Part shown: positions 50,743 through 59,648 of the stretch, in pieces | Numbering within the stretch: position 1 is the stretch's first letter | Layout of the letters: every line of letters begins with the position of its first letter | Assembly (NCBI RefSeq): GCF_041080675.1 | Contig: NZ_CP163520.1 | Span: 372,001 to 436,000, forward strand | Length of the DNA stretch: 64,000 nt | DNA from: Streptomyces sp. cg36 | GTDB taxonomy: Bacteria > Actinomycetota > Actinomycetes > Streptomycetales > Streptomycetaceae | Direction: 5' to 3' | Made by a program: the position numbers and the translations under genes | Notes under the pieces: generated by a model | The model's input: only the letters and a program-made list of their open reading frames with translations | The model's database searches: none | Told to the model about the DNA's origin: nothing

Positions 50743-53511
50743 TCATCTGGCCGTCGCCCTCGTTGACGCCGCCGCGGACACCGGCTGCTCCACTGTCAGC
50801 TCGGCCACGCCCGGGTGCTGTCCGGCCGCCGCGTCGCCCTGGACGGTCACCCGCACATAGCGCGCGAGCCGCGGGTCGCCCGTCACCGCGCGCCGCCAGT
50901 GCCGGCCGTCGAGGGAGAGGTCGACGGCGTAGGCGGCGGGCGCGGCACCCTTCCAGGTGGGGGTGACCGCGCCGACCCGGACGGGCCGGGCGAGGTCCGC
51001 GGTCAGCCGGCCGGAAGCGCTGTCGGGGACCCAGGCGGTGGCCGGGTTGCCGTCGACGGCGGCGCCCGCGTACATGCCGGGCTGCTCGGACGAGGCCGTG
51101 GCGGTGGTGCAGCGGGCCGCGTTGGTGGTGGGGGCGAGGTCGGGGCGGCGGGTCTTGAGGACGGCCGGGTGGCCCGCGCCGACGATCCGCTCGCCCTGGG
51201 GGGTGTCGAGGGTCATCGGCGCGCCACCGGTGAGGCGCACGGTGGTGTGGTGGGCGCCGAGTTCGACGTCGAAGGTGCGTCCCTGCCAGGTCAGACCGCG
51301 CAGGGTGACGCCGCCGGCCAGCTGCGGGGGCAGCATCGGGTCGAGGTGGAGGCGGTCCTCCCGCATCCGCATGCCCGTCAGGCCATGGGTGAAGACCTGC
51401 AGGAAGCCGCCCTTGCCGGTGAGGAAGTCATGGGCGGGCGAGCCCGCCAGGGGGTCCTCGGCGCCCGCCTTGTCGCCGCGCGCCTCCGAGAACTGGCCGA
51501 AGGGGCCGCGGACGAACGGCTTGATCGACCGCTCCAGATAGGTGTACGTGGAGCAGCCCGGCTCCCCGATGCCCGCGGCGTCGATCGCGTGGACCGAGTC
51601 CGTCATGGCCGGGCCGTCCGGGTCGGTGCGCTGGGCGTAGTAGTCGAGGGTGGCGGCGGCCGAGCCCTCGGGCATGCTCCACTCCAGGGGGTACATCAGC
51701 AGCACCGTGTCGGCCTGCTTGATGGTGCTGCCGCGGTAGCCGTCGTACTGCTGGAAGACCTTGCTGTGCGCGTCGTAGGGGATGCGGATGCGGTCGGCGA
51801 TCCGCTGCCAGGCGGGCGGCGCCTGCTCGCCGAGGAGTTCGGCGGCGCGGGCGGCGTGGCGCAGGGCGGTGACGGCACCGGCGTTGGTGAAGACCGCGTC
51901 GTCGACGCCGTTGCTGTATTCGTCGGGACCCGCCGTGTCCTTGACGGAGTAGCCGCCGTCCTGGTCGGGCGTGACGCGGCCCGCCCAGAACTCGGCGATG
52001 CCGCGCAGCACCGGCCAGCCGCGCTCGCGCAGCCAGTGGGTGTCCCCCGTGGCCAGGTAGTACTGCCAGGTGGCGAGGGAGATGTCGGACTGGAGGTGGA
52101 TCTGGGTGCGGCAGTGCGGCGGGTCGACGCTGTGGCACTCCTGCGCCAGGTTGCCCGAACTCCCGCTGTTCCAGGGGTAGAACAACCCTGAGTAGCCGAG
52201 CTTCCGGGCGTTCTCACGGGCCCCGGCGCGGGTGCGGTAGCGGTAGTCGACGACGGTCCTGGCGAGTTCGGGACGGGTGGCGAGCAGGCCGGGGTACATC
52301 CACGTCTCGGCGTCCCAGAAGACGAGACCCGCATAGTTGTCGCTGGTCAGACCGGTCGGAGCGATGCTGTTGGCCGCGCCTTCGCGGGTGTTGGAGAGCA
52401 GCCCGTACTGGGCGGAGCGCACCCATGACCGCAGGTCGCGCCGGCCGGGTACCTCGATGTCGGCGCGCCACAGCCGCGCCCAGGCGGCGGTGTGGGAGCG
52501 CAGCAGGGCGTCCCAGCCCAGGTCGGCGGCGCGCTGGGAGGCGGCGGTGGCGTCGCGGCGCGGCGCGCGCGAGGTGAGGGCCGTGTCGATGCCCACGTAT
52601 TTGGTGACGTCGTACGACTGCCCGCGCCGGACGGGCAGGGTGACGGCCTGCTGTGCGCTCAACTCCCTTGCCGGGTCCGCCCGTCGGGTGCGGGCGCCGT
52701 GGGCCGCGCGTCCGGGGAGCAGGGTGGAGGCGAGGGCGCCGTCCACGTCCGTGCCGTCCGTGCGGAAGGAGACGTCCATGGTCGGTGCGGTCCGGCCGTC
52801 GCGGCGTCCGCCGCTGCGGTCGCCCCCGCCGGTCTGCCGGATGCGGCGTGCGCCGCGGCCGTCGAGCGTGTCGGTGACGGTCGCTTCGCCGCTCCAGTGC
52901 GGGGTCATCGCGACCCGTACGGCGCCGATGTGCGCGTGGACGCGGTCGGCGAGCACTTCGTAGACCAGGTCGGTGCGGCGGCCGTCGGCGGCCGTCCAGG
53001 TGAGCGAGGTGCGCACGATCCCGCAGCGCTGGAGGAGCGACTGGTGGTAGTGCGAGATGCGGCCGGGCGCTGTCGAAGAGCTGAAGGTGTCCCCTCCCGC
53101 TCCCCCGGTGCCGACGGTCAGCCCGGTCCAGGTGGGCAGCGCCGCGACGGCCTGCCGGTCCCCCGCGGTCGACGGGTTGTGCGCGTACAGGCCGGACACG
53201 AAGGAGCCGTCGTAGCGCGGGGTGAACAGCGGCCAGCCGGTCTTGGCGGTGCTGTCGGCGTATCCGGCGCCGTTGGGCGGCACCCGCTGTCCCAGATAGC
53301 CGTTGCCGACGTAGGCGTGGTGGGTGTCCGCCGCGTCCATCCGGGTGGCGGTGAGCGTCCAGTCGTCGCCGCCCCGGCAGGTCGCGGCGGTGTCGGCCGT
53401 CTTCGGCACGGGCTGCGAGGCCGCCGCCGGTGCGGAGGTGACGAGGGCTCCGGCCAGCAGCACCACGGCCAGCCGGGCGGTACGCGGTCGCACGCCGAGG
53501 GAGTACGTCAT
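50743..53511 (-). CDS. Secreted GH65 glycosidase with C-terminal discoidin-like domain
   Basis: The 922-residue protein has a signal peptide (about 1-31), a GH65 beta-sandwich and (alpha/alpha)6 barrel, and the catalytic acid Glu531 in KDTAGPDEYSNG. WDAETW (399-404) and the KQADTVLLMYP segment complete the signature. The last 130 residues form an F5/8-type carbohydrate-binding domain. Secretion fits a hydrolase such as acid trehalase or a kojibiose/nigerose-active enzyme better than a phosphorylase. GGAG precedes ATG 53511 by 6 bases. A LacI-like operator overlaps its promoter. Confidence 0.9.
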   Translation of the reverse strand: MTYSLGVRPRTARLAVVLLAGALVTSAPAAASQPVPKTADTAATCRGGDDWTLTATRMDAADTHHAYVGNGYLGQRVPPNGAGYADSTAKTGWPLFTPRYDGSFVSGLYAHNPSTAGDRQAVAALPTWTGLTVGTGGAGGDTFSSSTAPGRISHYHQSLLQRCGIVRTSLTWTAADGRRTDLVYEVLADRVHAHIGAVRVAMTPHWSGEATVTDTLDGRGARRIRQTGGGDRSGGRRDGRTAPTMDVSFRTDGTDVDGALASTLLPGRAAHGARTRRADPARELSAQQAVTLPVRRGQSYDVTKYVGIDTALTSRAPRRDATAASQRAADLGWDALLRSHTAAWARLWRADIEVPGRRDLRSWVRSAQYGLLSNTREGAANSIAPTGLTSDNYAGLVFWDAETWMYPGLLATRPELARTVVDYRYRTRAGARENARKLGYSGLFYPWNSGSSGNLAQECHSVDPPHCRTQIHLQSDISLATWQYYLATGDTHWLRERGWPVLRGIAEFWAGRVTPDQDGGYSVKDTAGPDEYSNGVDDAVFTNAGAVTALRHAARAAELLGEQAPPAWQRIADRIRIPYDAHSKVFQQYDGYRGSTIKQADTVLLMYPLEWSMPEGSAAATLDYYAQRTDPDGPAMTDSVHAIDAAGIGEPGCSTYTYLERSIKPFVRGPFGQFSEARGDKAGAEDPLAGSPAHDFLTGKGGFLQVFTHGLTGMRMREDRLHLDPMLPPQLAGGVTLRGLTWQGRTFDVELGAHHTTVRLTGGAPMTLDTPQGERIVGAGHPAVLKTRRPDLAPTTNAARCTTATASSEQPGMYAGAAVDGNPATAWVPDSASGRLTADLARPVRVGAVTPTWKGAAPAAYAVDLSLDGRHWRRAVTGDPRLARYVRVTVQGDAAAGQHPGVAELTVEQPVSAAASTRATAR

Positions 53512-53570
53512 TGTTCTCCGTCACTCTGGTTCACCTGCGAGGGGCCCTGGGACCATAAATTTCCTGAACG

Positions 53571-53582
53571 ATTGACGTCAAT
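53571..53582 (-). promoter_or_regulatory. Operator-like palindrome in the GH65 promoter
   Basis: ATTGACGTCAAT is a perfect 12-base palindrome with central CG, the form bound by many LacI-family sugar repressors. On the minus strand its TTGACG can serve as a -35 element with TTTATG or TTATGG 16-17 bases downstream, so a bound repressor would block the promoter. Confidence 0.5.
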
Positions 53583-53722
53583 AGATGCGCGCCAATCATC
53601 AAGTGTCGAATGCATGTGACCGTTGTCCATGTGCGGAGTCTTGACAACCGATCATGAGCCTGACAGGAGTGGCACTGCGGCAACTTCCGTGCACGGCACC
53701 ACCCGAAGGGGGCGATCGGCGC

Positions 53723-54988
53723 ATGACCAGCGATGAAAGCGCGGATGACGGGTACGACGTCGTCATCGGCGGAGCCAGCCTCGCCGGCTGCGCGGCGGCG
53801 ATCCTGCTCGCGCGGCGCGGCGCCCGGGTCGCGCTGCTGGAGCGCCGCTCGGACCCGGCCGCGTACAAGGTGCTGTGCACCCACTCCCTCACCGCCAACG
53901 CCTACCCGGTGCTGGACGAACTCGGTCTCATACCCGCGCTGGAGAAGGCCGGAGCCGTCCCCAACAGGGCCCGCTGGTACACCCGCTGGGGGTGGATCGA
54001 GCCGAAGGCCGCACCCGCGGGCCCCGAGCTCCCCTACGGGTACAACGTGCGGCGCAGCACCCTCGACCCGCTGATCAGATCCCATGCGGCCCGCACCCCC
54101 GGCGTCGACCTCCTCCTCGCCCACCAGGTCACCGGAGTGCTCCGGGAGGGCGGGCGGTACACGGGAGTGCGCGTGTCGACGCCCCGGGGCGAGCGCGAGA
54201 TCCGGGCCCGTCTGGTGGTCGGCGCCGACGGCAAGGACTCCTCCGTCGCGAAGTACGCCGGACTGCCGGTGCGCCGGTACGAGAACGCGCGGTTCGGCTA
54301 TCTGGCGCACTACCGCGGCCTTCCCCTGCGGGGCGGGATCGCCAACGTCTGGTTCCTCGAACCCGACATGGCCTACGCCTTCCCCAACGACGACGGGGTG
54401 ACGGTCCTGGCCGTCCTCCCCGACAAGAAGCGGCTGCCGGCCTTCCGCGAAGACCTGGAGGGCAGCTTCGCCGCGTTCGTCCGCGCGCTGCCCGAGGCCC
54501 CGCCCCTCGACGCCGCCGAGCGCATCACGAAGATCACCGGACTGGTGGACTACCCCCTGCACAGCCGCAGGCCGACCGCGCCCGGCCTCGCCCTCATCGG
54601 CGACGCCGCCCTGACCGGGGACCCCCTGTGGGGAGTGGGGTGCGGCTGGGCCCTGCAGTCCGCCCACTGGCTGGCACAGGCGGTCGCCCCGGCCGCGACC
54701 GGCCGCGGCGACCTGGACAAGTCACTGGCGGCATACGCCCGCAGACACCGCCGCGAGCTGGCGGGCCACCAGTACCTGGCCGCCGACTACGCCAAGGCCC
54801 GGCCGTTCAACCCCGTCGAACGGCTGGTCTTCTCGGCGGCGGCACGCGACGCGTCCACGGCTCGGCACATGCACCTGTTCGCCTCCCGACTCATCGGCCC
54901 GCTGCGCTTCCTCAGCCCGGCGGCCCTGGCCAGGGCGACGGCCGTCAACGTCCGGCACCGGCTGACGGCACCGGCCACGCGGCCGTAG
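53723..54988 (+). CDS. Geranylgeranyl reductase-like flavoprotein
   Basis: The 421-residue protein has an N-terminal FAD motif (VVIGGASLAGCAAAILLARRGARVALLE), LVVGADGKDSSVAKYAG, and GDAALTGDPLWGVGCGWALQSA, the late FAD contact, as in geranylgeranyl reductases and related halogenase-type flavoproteins. Its second Cys-bearing segment (KVLCTHS) also fits the reductase group. It could reduce polyprenyl double bonds, in line with the polyprenyl synthase gene 1.4 kb downstream. ATG 53723 is used because the FAD motif starts near residue 12; ATG 53654 would add 23 residues lacking family resemblance. TTGACA at 53641-53646 may be a promoter element. Confidence 0.82.
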   Translation: MTSDESADDGYDVVIGGASLAGCAAAILLARRGARVALLERRSDPAAYKVLCTHSLTANAYPVLDELGLIPALEKAGAVPNRARWYTRWGWIEPKAAPAGPELPYGYNVRRSTLDPLIRSHAARTPGVDLLLAHQVTGVLREGGRYTGVRVSTPRGEREIRARLVVGADGKDSSVAKYAGLPVRRYENARFGYLAHYRGLPLRGGIANVWFLEPDMAYAFPNDDGVTVLAVLPDKKRLPAFREDLEGSFAAFVRALPEAPPLDAAERITKITGLVDYPLHSRRPTAPGLALIGDAALTGDPLWGVGCGWALQSAHWLAQAVAPAATGRGDLDKSLAAYARRHRRELAGHQYLAADYAKARPFNPVERLVFSAAARDASTARHMHLFASRLIGPLRFLSPAALARATAVNVRHRLTAPATRP

Positions 54989-54999
54989 GGCCCCTTCGC

Positions 55000-55800
55000 C
55001 TACGGCAGGTTCCTCCGCAGCCACGCCAGGGCGGTGTCGGCCACGGCCGGCCAGCCGCTGTCGACGATGAGGGAGTGGCCCCGGTCGTCGAAGCGCTGGT
55101 ACTCGGTCACCGCGGCGGAGCGCCTGTACTGCTTGTGCGTCGAGCGGGTCAGCACGTCCGGGATGGTGTGGTCGAGCTTGCCGGACAGCAGGAGGAGCGG
55201 GCCGCGCTCCTCGTTGCCGGTGGCCACCTTCCCGGGCGAGTCACGGTGGAGGTTGGCGAGCGCCAGCTCGAACAGGGGACGGGCCGGGCTGGGCATCGAC
55301 CACTTGTCGTGGAGCGCCGCGGACTCCTCCTCGGACACCGCGTTGGCGAAGCCGAACCGGAACTGCTCCGGGGTGAGGGACACCGCCCGTTCCGCGTTGC
55401 GGCGGTTGCGGAGGATCGGGAAGACCGCCTTGCCCTGGGTCGCGCTCAGCGCCTTGACGCCCTTGATCTGCCCCGGGGAGATGGCCACGGCGGCCCGGCC
55501 GATTCCCTGCCCCAGCAGATGCTGCACCACAAAGCCGCCCATCGAGTGCCCGACCAGCACGGGCGGCTCGGGCAGCTTCCCGATCACGGCCGCGCACGCG
55601 GCGGAGATCGCCTCCACGCCCACGCCCGCCTGCGCCTCCGGGTGGGCGCGCGCTTCCTCGACGGTGTCGGGCTCACCGGGCCAGGCCGGCATCACCGGCT
55701 CGTAGCCCTCATCGGCGAATCGTTCCGCCCAGGGCTGCCAACTCGTGGCGTGGAGCCACAGGCCATGGACGAGGACCACGGGTATCCGGGTGTTCGGCAT
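55000..55800 (-). CDS. Alpha/beta hydrolase
   Basis: The 266-residue protein has the alpha/beta-hydrolase nucleophile elbow GHSMGG with Ser86, an oxyanion HG motif (LVHGLWLHATSW, 10-21), Asp in SGKLDHTIP and His in DRGHSLIVD. It has no signal peptide. Relatives act on esters, lactones or haloperoxidase-type substrates; nothing here fixes the reaction. GGGGAG precedes ATG 55800 by 8 bases. It is convergent with the flavoprotein gene (11 bases apart) and divergent from the polyprenyl synthase operon. Confidence 0.87.
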   Translation of the reverse strand: MPNTRIPVVLVHGLWLHATSWQPWAERFADEGYEPVMPAWPGEPDTVEEARAHPEAQAGVGVEAISAACAAVIGKLPEPPVLVGHSMGGFVVQHLLGQGIGRAAVAISPGQIKGVKALSATQGKAVFPILRNRRNAERAVSLTPEQFRFGFANAVSEEESAALHDKWSMPSPARPLFELALANLHRDSPGKVATGNEERGPLLLLSGKLDHTIPDVLTRSTHKQYRRSAAVTEYQRFDDRGHSLIVDSGWPAVADTALAWLRRNLP

Positions 55801-56029
55801 GAGGTTCTCCCCTCTGCGGCCCCCCGGGTGCCCCACTCACTATCGCAGCCGCGTCCCGGTTGCGCAGGTCGGAGCCGCGCGCTACGGGCGCCTGTGGTCA
55901 CGCCGCCGACGAGCCCTCCGTCTGCCGACCCGCTCCTCGCACCCATCACCCGGTCGGGTGAACGGCGGAATCACCGGCCCGGCCGATGGGCAGTCCGCTC
56001 AGGACATCGAGCGGAGCCGAGGGGTATGC

Positions 56030-56386
56030 ATGACTGAGCACGCGACCGGCGGTCCGAAGGGTCCCTTACCGGCCGAGGAGGCCGTCCTGCTGATGGCGGG
56101 CGCCCTGGACCTCGTACTGGAGCAGGCCGAGGTGGCGGTGCGGCGGACCCGCCAGTTGCTGGGGCGGTCCGACCTGTTGAGCCTGGCCGCCGACGCCCGC
56201 GACGACCTGGTCTCGCGGGGCCGCAACAGCGGACTGCGCCCGCCCCCCTTCGCCGCACCGGAGGCACATCTGGAGGAGCTGGCCCAGCGGGCCCGGCGCC
56301 GGGCCGAGCGGGCGCGGCAGGCCGGGCCACCGAGCGGGGACGCGGGGGCCGCCGACGCGGACGCCGCCGGGCCCGGTGCCGGGTGA
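56030..56386 (+). CDS. Small unknown protein coupled to a polyprenyl synthase
   Basis: The 118-residue protein is helical and Ala/Arg/Leu-rich, with a hydrophobic helix (LPAEEAVLLMAGALDLVLEQ, 13-32), a charged middle and an Arg-rich helix (about 75-95) before a Gly/Ala/Pro tail. I recognise no family. GAGGGG precedes the ATG. The stop overlaps the start of the polyprenyl synthase gene (GTGA), so the two proteins are made together and may form a complex or regulate chain length. It is the first gene of the three-gene set. Confidence 0.65.
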   Translation: MTEHATGGPKGPLPAEEAVLLMAGALDLVLEQAEVAVRRTRQLLGRSDLLSLAADARDDLVSRGRNSGLRPPPFAAPEAHLEELAQRARRRAERARQAGPPSGDAGAADADAAGPGAG

Positions 56387-57474
56387 GCACCGCGGCGACC
56401 ATGCCGCAGGGCGGGCCTCGTGGCCCGGCCTTCGACCCGGTCCCGCTGCGGCGGCGCGTCGATGAGGTCCTGGCCGAGTTCGCGGACCGGGAGAGCGCCC
56501 TGCTGGAGGCGGTCGACCCCGAGCTGGCACCCGTCGCCGAGGTGCTGCGGGACACCGCGGCCACCGGGAAGCGCCTGCGGGCCGCGTTCTGCTACTGGGG
56601 CTGGCGCGGGGCCTTCCGGGGCGACGGCGACGACATCGTGCGCGCCTCCGCCGCCCTGGAGCTGGTGCACGCCGCCGCCTGTGTGCACGACGACCTGATC
56701 GACCGCAGCGCCGTACGGCACGGCCGCGCGACGGCGCACCGTTCACTGGGCGACGCCCGGCCCGACACCGGGCCCGCCCTGGCCCTGCTCGTCGGCGACC
56801 TGCTCATCTCCTGGTCCGGCCAGCTGTTCACGGACTGCGGGCTGCCCGCCGCCTACCTCAACCGCGCCCGGCCGCTGTGGGCCGCGCTGGCCCGGGAGCT
56901 GGTGGCCGGTGAATGCCTGGAGGTGCTGCGCACCCGGCGCGGCACCGCCGTGCCCGACCCGGCCGACTCCTTGAAGGTCATCCGGTACAAGACCGCCAAG
57001 TACACCGTGGAGCACCCGCTGCACATCGGGGGCCTGCTCGCCGGAGCACCGCCCGCGCTGCTGGAGGCGTACAGCGCCTACGGGATCCCCCTGGGCGAAG
57101 CGTTCCAGCTCCGGGACGACCTGCTGGGCGTGTTCGGTTCGCCGGAGGCGACCGGCAAGTCCAACCTCGACGACCTCACCGGCGCCAAGCCGACCGTCCT
57201 GCTGGCCCTCACCATGGCGGCGGCCACCGACGCGGAACGGCTGGAGCTGCGCGCGCTGCTCGACCACCCCTCCCCCGGCGGCGGGGAGTTGCTGCGCTAC
57301 CGGGAGCTCGCCGAGGCCACCGGCGCGCGCGAGGGCGTCGAGGAACTGATCGTGGAACGCGCGGCCCGCGCCGCCCGCGCCGTCGAGACGGCCCGGGCCG
57401 CCCGGTTGCTCGCCCCGGACGCGGCCGACGCCCTGCACACGCTGGCCGCCCGCTCGCTGAGCCGTACGGCCTGA
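56383..57474 (+). CDS. Polyprenyl diphosphate synthase (trans, IspA/GGPPS-like)
   Basis: The 363-residue protein has both Asp-rich motifs of trans-prenyltransferases: the FARM DDLID (103-107) and the SARM DDLLG (245-249), and KRLRAAF (63-69) for diphosphate binding. Ala98 and Ala99 in front of the FARM are small, which leaves room for chains of C20 or longer; this is inference. It condenses isopentenyl units onto an allylic primer in the cytoplasm. Its start overlaps the preceding stop. It is followed after 74 bases by an MpaB-type oxygenase gene, so its product may be the substrate there. Confidence 0.92.
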   Translation: MSTAATMPQGGPRGPAFDPVPLRRRVDEVLAEFADRESALLEAVDPELAPVAEVLRDTAATGKRLRAAFCYWGWRGAFRGDGDDIVRASAALELVHAAACVHDDLIDRSAVRHGRATAHRSLGDARPDTGPALALLVGDLLISWSGQLFTDCGLPAAYLNRARPLWAALARELVAGECLEVLRTRRGTAVPDPADSLKVIRYKTAKYTVEHPLHIGGLLAGAPPALLEAYSAYGIPLGEAFQLRDDLLGVFGSPEATGKSNLDDLTGAKPTVLLALTMAAATDAERLELRALLDHPSPGGGELLRYRELAEATGAREGVEELIVERAARAARAVETARAARLLAPDAADALHTLAARSLSRTA

Positions 57475-57548
57475 AGTCCCGCTCCACCGACCCCGGTCCC
57501 CGGGCCTCCCCGTCCCCGGAGTGCCCACGCCGCGAAGGGAAGCCGCAC

Positions 57549-58757
57549 ATGAGCACCACCGAGTCCACCGGTCCCGCTCCCCACTACACCGAAGAGCGCC
57601 TCGACGGGCTGCGCCGGGTCGGCGACGAACTCGCCGACGCCACCGTCGCGGAGCTGTTCGAGCGCGGCGACATGGGGCGCTTCAACACCCTGATGCGCTG
57701 GTTCGCCACGGCCGGGCAGGAGCTGCCGGAGGGGCTGCCGGACGTGGCGCGGGAGTATCTGGAGGCGACCGCGATGCCGCCGTCCTGGGTGGACTGGGGC
57801 GAGATGGAGCGGGCACGGCTGTTCTTCATCGACAACAACGTGCACATCTCCACCGCGCTCTCCTTCGCCTCGATGCCCGCCTGCTACGTGGTGCCGCACG
57901 TGGCGAAGCTGCTGAGCGCCACCCACTCGCTGCAGTACCCCTCCCGGCGCATGGCGGAGACCGGGCAGTTCACCGTCTATCTGATGCAGCCCGGCGCGTT
58001 CGAGGCGGGCAGCCGCTTCATCCCGGCCGCCCAGAAGGTCCGCCTGCTGCACGCCGCCATCCGGCACCACCTCCAGCGCGAGAACCGCTGGGACGTGGCC
58101 GCGCTGGGCACCCCGATCTGCCAGGAGGACATGATCGGCGGCCAGATGATGTTCTCCATCCAGGTGCTGGACGCCCTGCACCGGCTGGGCATCCACATGT
58201 CCAACGAGGGGGCCGACGCGTACTTCTACGCCTGGCGGGTGGTGGGCGCCATGCTCGGCATCGACCTCGCGCACATGCCCGCCGACCTCGAACAGGCCCG
58301 CGCCTTCTCCGACCTCTACATGGCCCGCCACATGGGCCCCTCCCCCGAAGGCGCCCTCCTGACAGGGCAGTTGATCGACCTGTACGAGGAGGTGGTGCCG
58401 GGCACGCTCTTCGACCCGGTGGTCCCGGCGATGATCCGCTTCCTGATCGGTGACACCGCCGCCGACTGGCTCGACGTGCCGCGCTCGCGCGCCTGGGACA
58501 CGGCGGTGCGCGCGGCCCCCGCGTTCCTGGGCGTCCTGGAGACCATCGAGGACCGCTCCCCGTTCGGGGCGTGGGCGCTCGACCGGCTGGGCCACTACAC
58601 CTCGGTCTTCGAACTGAGCGCGCTGACCCGGGGGCGGATCATGCAGTACGCCATCCCGGAGGAGCTCAAGGGCGACTACGGCGTGGCATCGGCCAAGCCC
58701 CGACTCGACCGGTGGACACCTCCCGCGCTGACCCCAGAACGGGACCCGGCGGGCTGA
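57549..58757 (+). CDS. MpaB/latex-clearing-protein-like oxygenase (DUF2236), cytoplasmic
   Basis: The 402-residue protein belongs to the MpaB/Lcp (DUF2236) superfamily of b-type heme oxygenases. Its KVRLLHAAIRHHL segment carries the spaced Arg, His and Arg residues seen around the proximal heme His in latex-clearing protein. Lcp cleaves polyisoprene; MpaB cleaves a farnesyl side chain. Unlike secreted Lcp it has no signal peptide, so it acts inside the cell, presumably on a polyprenyl compound made by the upstream synthase. ATG 57549 has GGAAG about 8 bases upstream. It ends the operon. Confidence 0.82.
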   Translation: MSTTESTGPAPHYTEERLDGLRRVGDELADATVAELFERGDMGRFNTLMRWFATAGQELPEGLPDVAREYLEATAMPPSWVDWGEMERARLFFIDNNVHISTALSFASMPACYVVPHVAKLLSATHSLQYPSRRMAETGQFTVYLMQPGAFEAGSRFIPAAQKVRLLHAAIRHHLQRENRWDVAALGTPICQEDMIGGQMMFSIQVLDALHRLGIHMSNEGADAYFYAWRVVGAMLGIDLAHMPADLEQARAFSDLYMARHMGPSPEGALLTGQLIDLYEEVVPGTLFDPVVPAMIRFLIGDTAADWLDVPRSRAWDTAVRAAPAFLGVLETIEDRSPFGAWALDRLGHYTSVFELSALTRGRIMQYAIPEELKGDYGVASAKPRLDRWTPPALTPERDPAG

Positions 58758-58979
58758 CCCGCACCGACGACGGACCGCGACCAGGTCAACTGCGTTGCAC
58801 GAAAGGGCATTTCACCCGACGGCATCGTGCACGCCGTGTTTCGAAACGGTGACATTGCCGGGGCAACGCCCCCCACGTCTCCTGTCTCTTCCCTTGCGAA
58901 AGTCCGCCGGTTCGGTCGAGAGCTGACCATTCCCGACCGGTCCGGCGTTCGTCGCAGCAACCAAGGAAGAGGGAAAGTC

Positions 58980-59393
58980 ATGATCATGCGTAATCGCCGT
59001 ACGGCACTGCGGGGGGCGGTCGCCGGGACGATGGCCACGGCGGCCCTCGTTCTGGCGGCCGGAGGTGCCTCGGCGAAGTCCGACATCTCCTTCGACGCCG
59101 GTCCGCGCACCGCGCGCCTCGGTGCCGCCGTCCACCTCGCCGGGCACGGCTCGGACGACAACTCCACGTACAACCGCTTCTGCGTCCAGCAGCGCTCGGG
59201 CTCCGGCGGCTGGGTGAACGTGCGCTGCTCGCGCGGCGGCTACAACGGCGGCGGCAGCCTCGACTTCACCGTCCGCCCGTCCCACCGCGGCCAGTGGCAG
59301 TACCGCGCGGTGCTCACCGAGGCGTCCTCGCCGACCTCCAAGCGCCAGTGGATCCACCAGAGCTCCGCGGTGCGGACCGTGCACGTGCGCTGA
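58980..59393 (+). CDS. Small secreted protein of unknown function
   Basis: The 137-residue protein has a signal peptide (cleavage near residue 32, GGASA-KS) and a beta-rich mature part of about 105 residues with two cysteines (near residues 62 and 77). It resembles Ig-like or fibronectin-like secreted domains but no family was identified. GAGGGAAAG precedes ATG 58980; the in-frame ATG at 58986 is an alternative. The upstream 222 bases hold a GTTTCGAAAC palindrome (58838-58847). It is not coupled to either neighbour. Confidence 0.75.
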   Translation: MIMRNRRTALRGAVAGTMATAALVLAAGGASAKSDISFDAGPRTARLGAAVHLAGHGSDDNSTYNRFCVQQRSGSGGWVNVRCSRGGYNGGGSLDFTVRPSHRGQWQYRAVLTEASSPTSKRQWIHQSSAVRTVHVR

Positions 59394-59648
59394 ACGCGCG
59401 GCGGCACGGGCCCCGCGGGCACGGCCGACTGCCCGAAAACCCTCCGGTCTGTGCTCCCGCGTCCTTGAGTACCGCCACGACCTGGCGGTCGGGGGCGGGA
59501 TTCGCGCAGGCTCTGAGGGTCCGGGAAAGGCGTACACCGGTCCTGACCGAACCGGTGGGCGGGCGGAGTACGCGGCGCGACCGCGCACTCCGCCCGCCGC
59601 TCTTCGATCCGGCACACCCACACATGCCTCTCTGAGGGGGAACTCTTC

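Noticed and set aside
53654..53722. Upstream start of the geranylgeranyl reductase-like gene
   Set aside because: It would add 23 residues before the FAD motif with no family resemblance and lies only a few bases after a TTGACA element.
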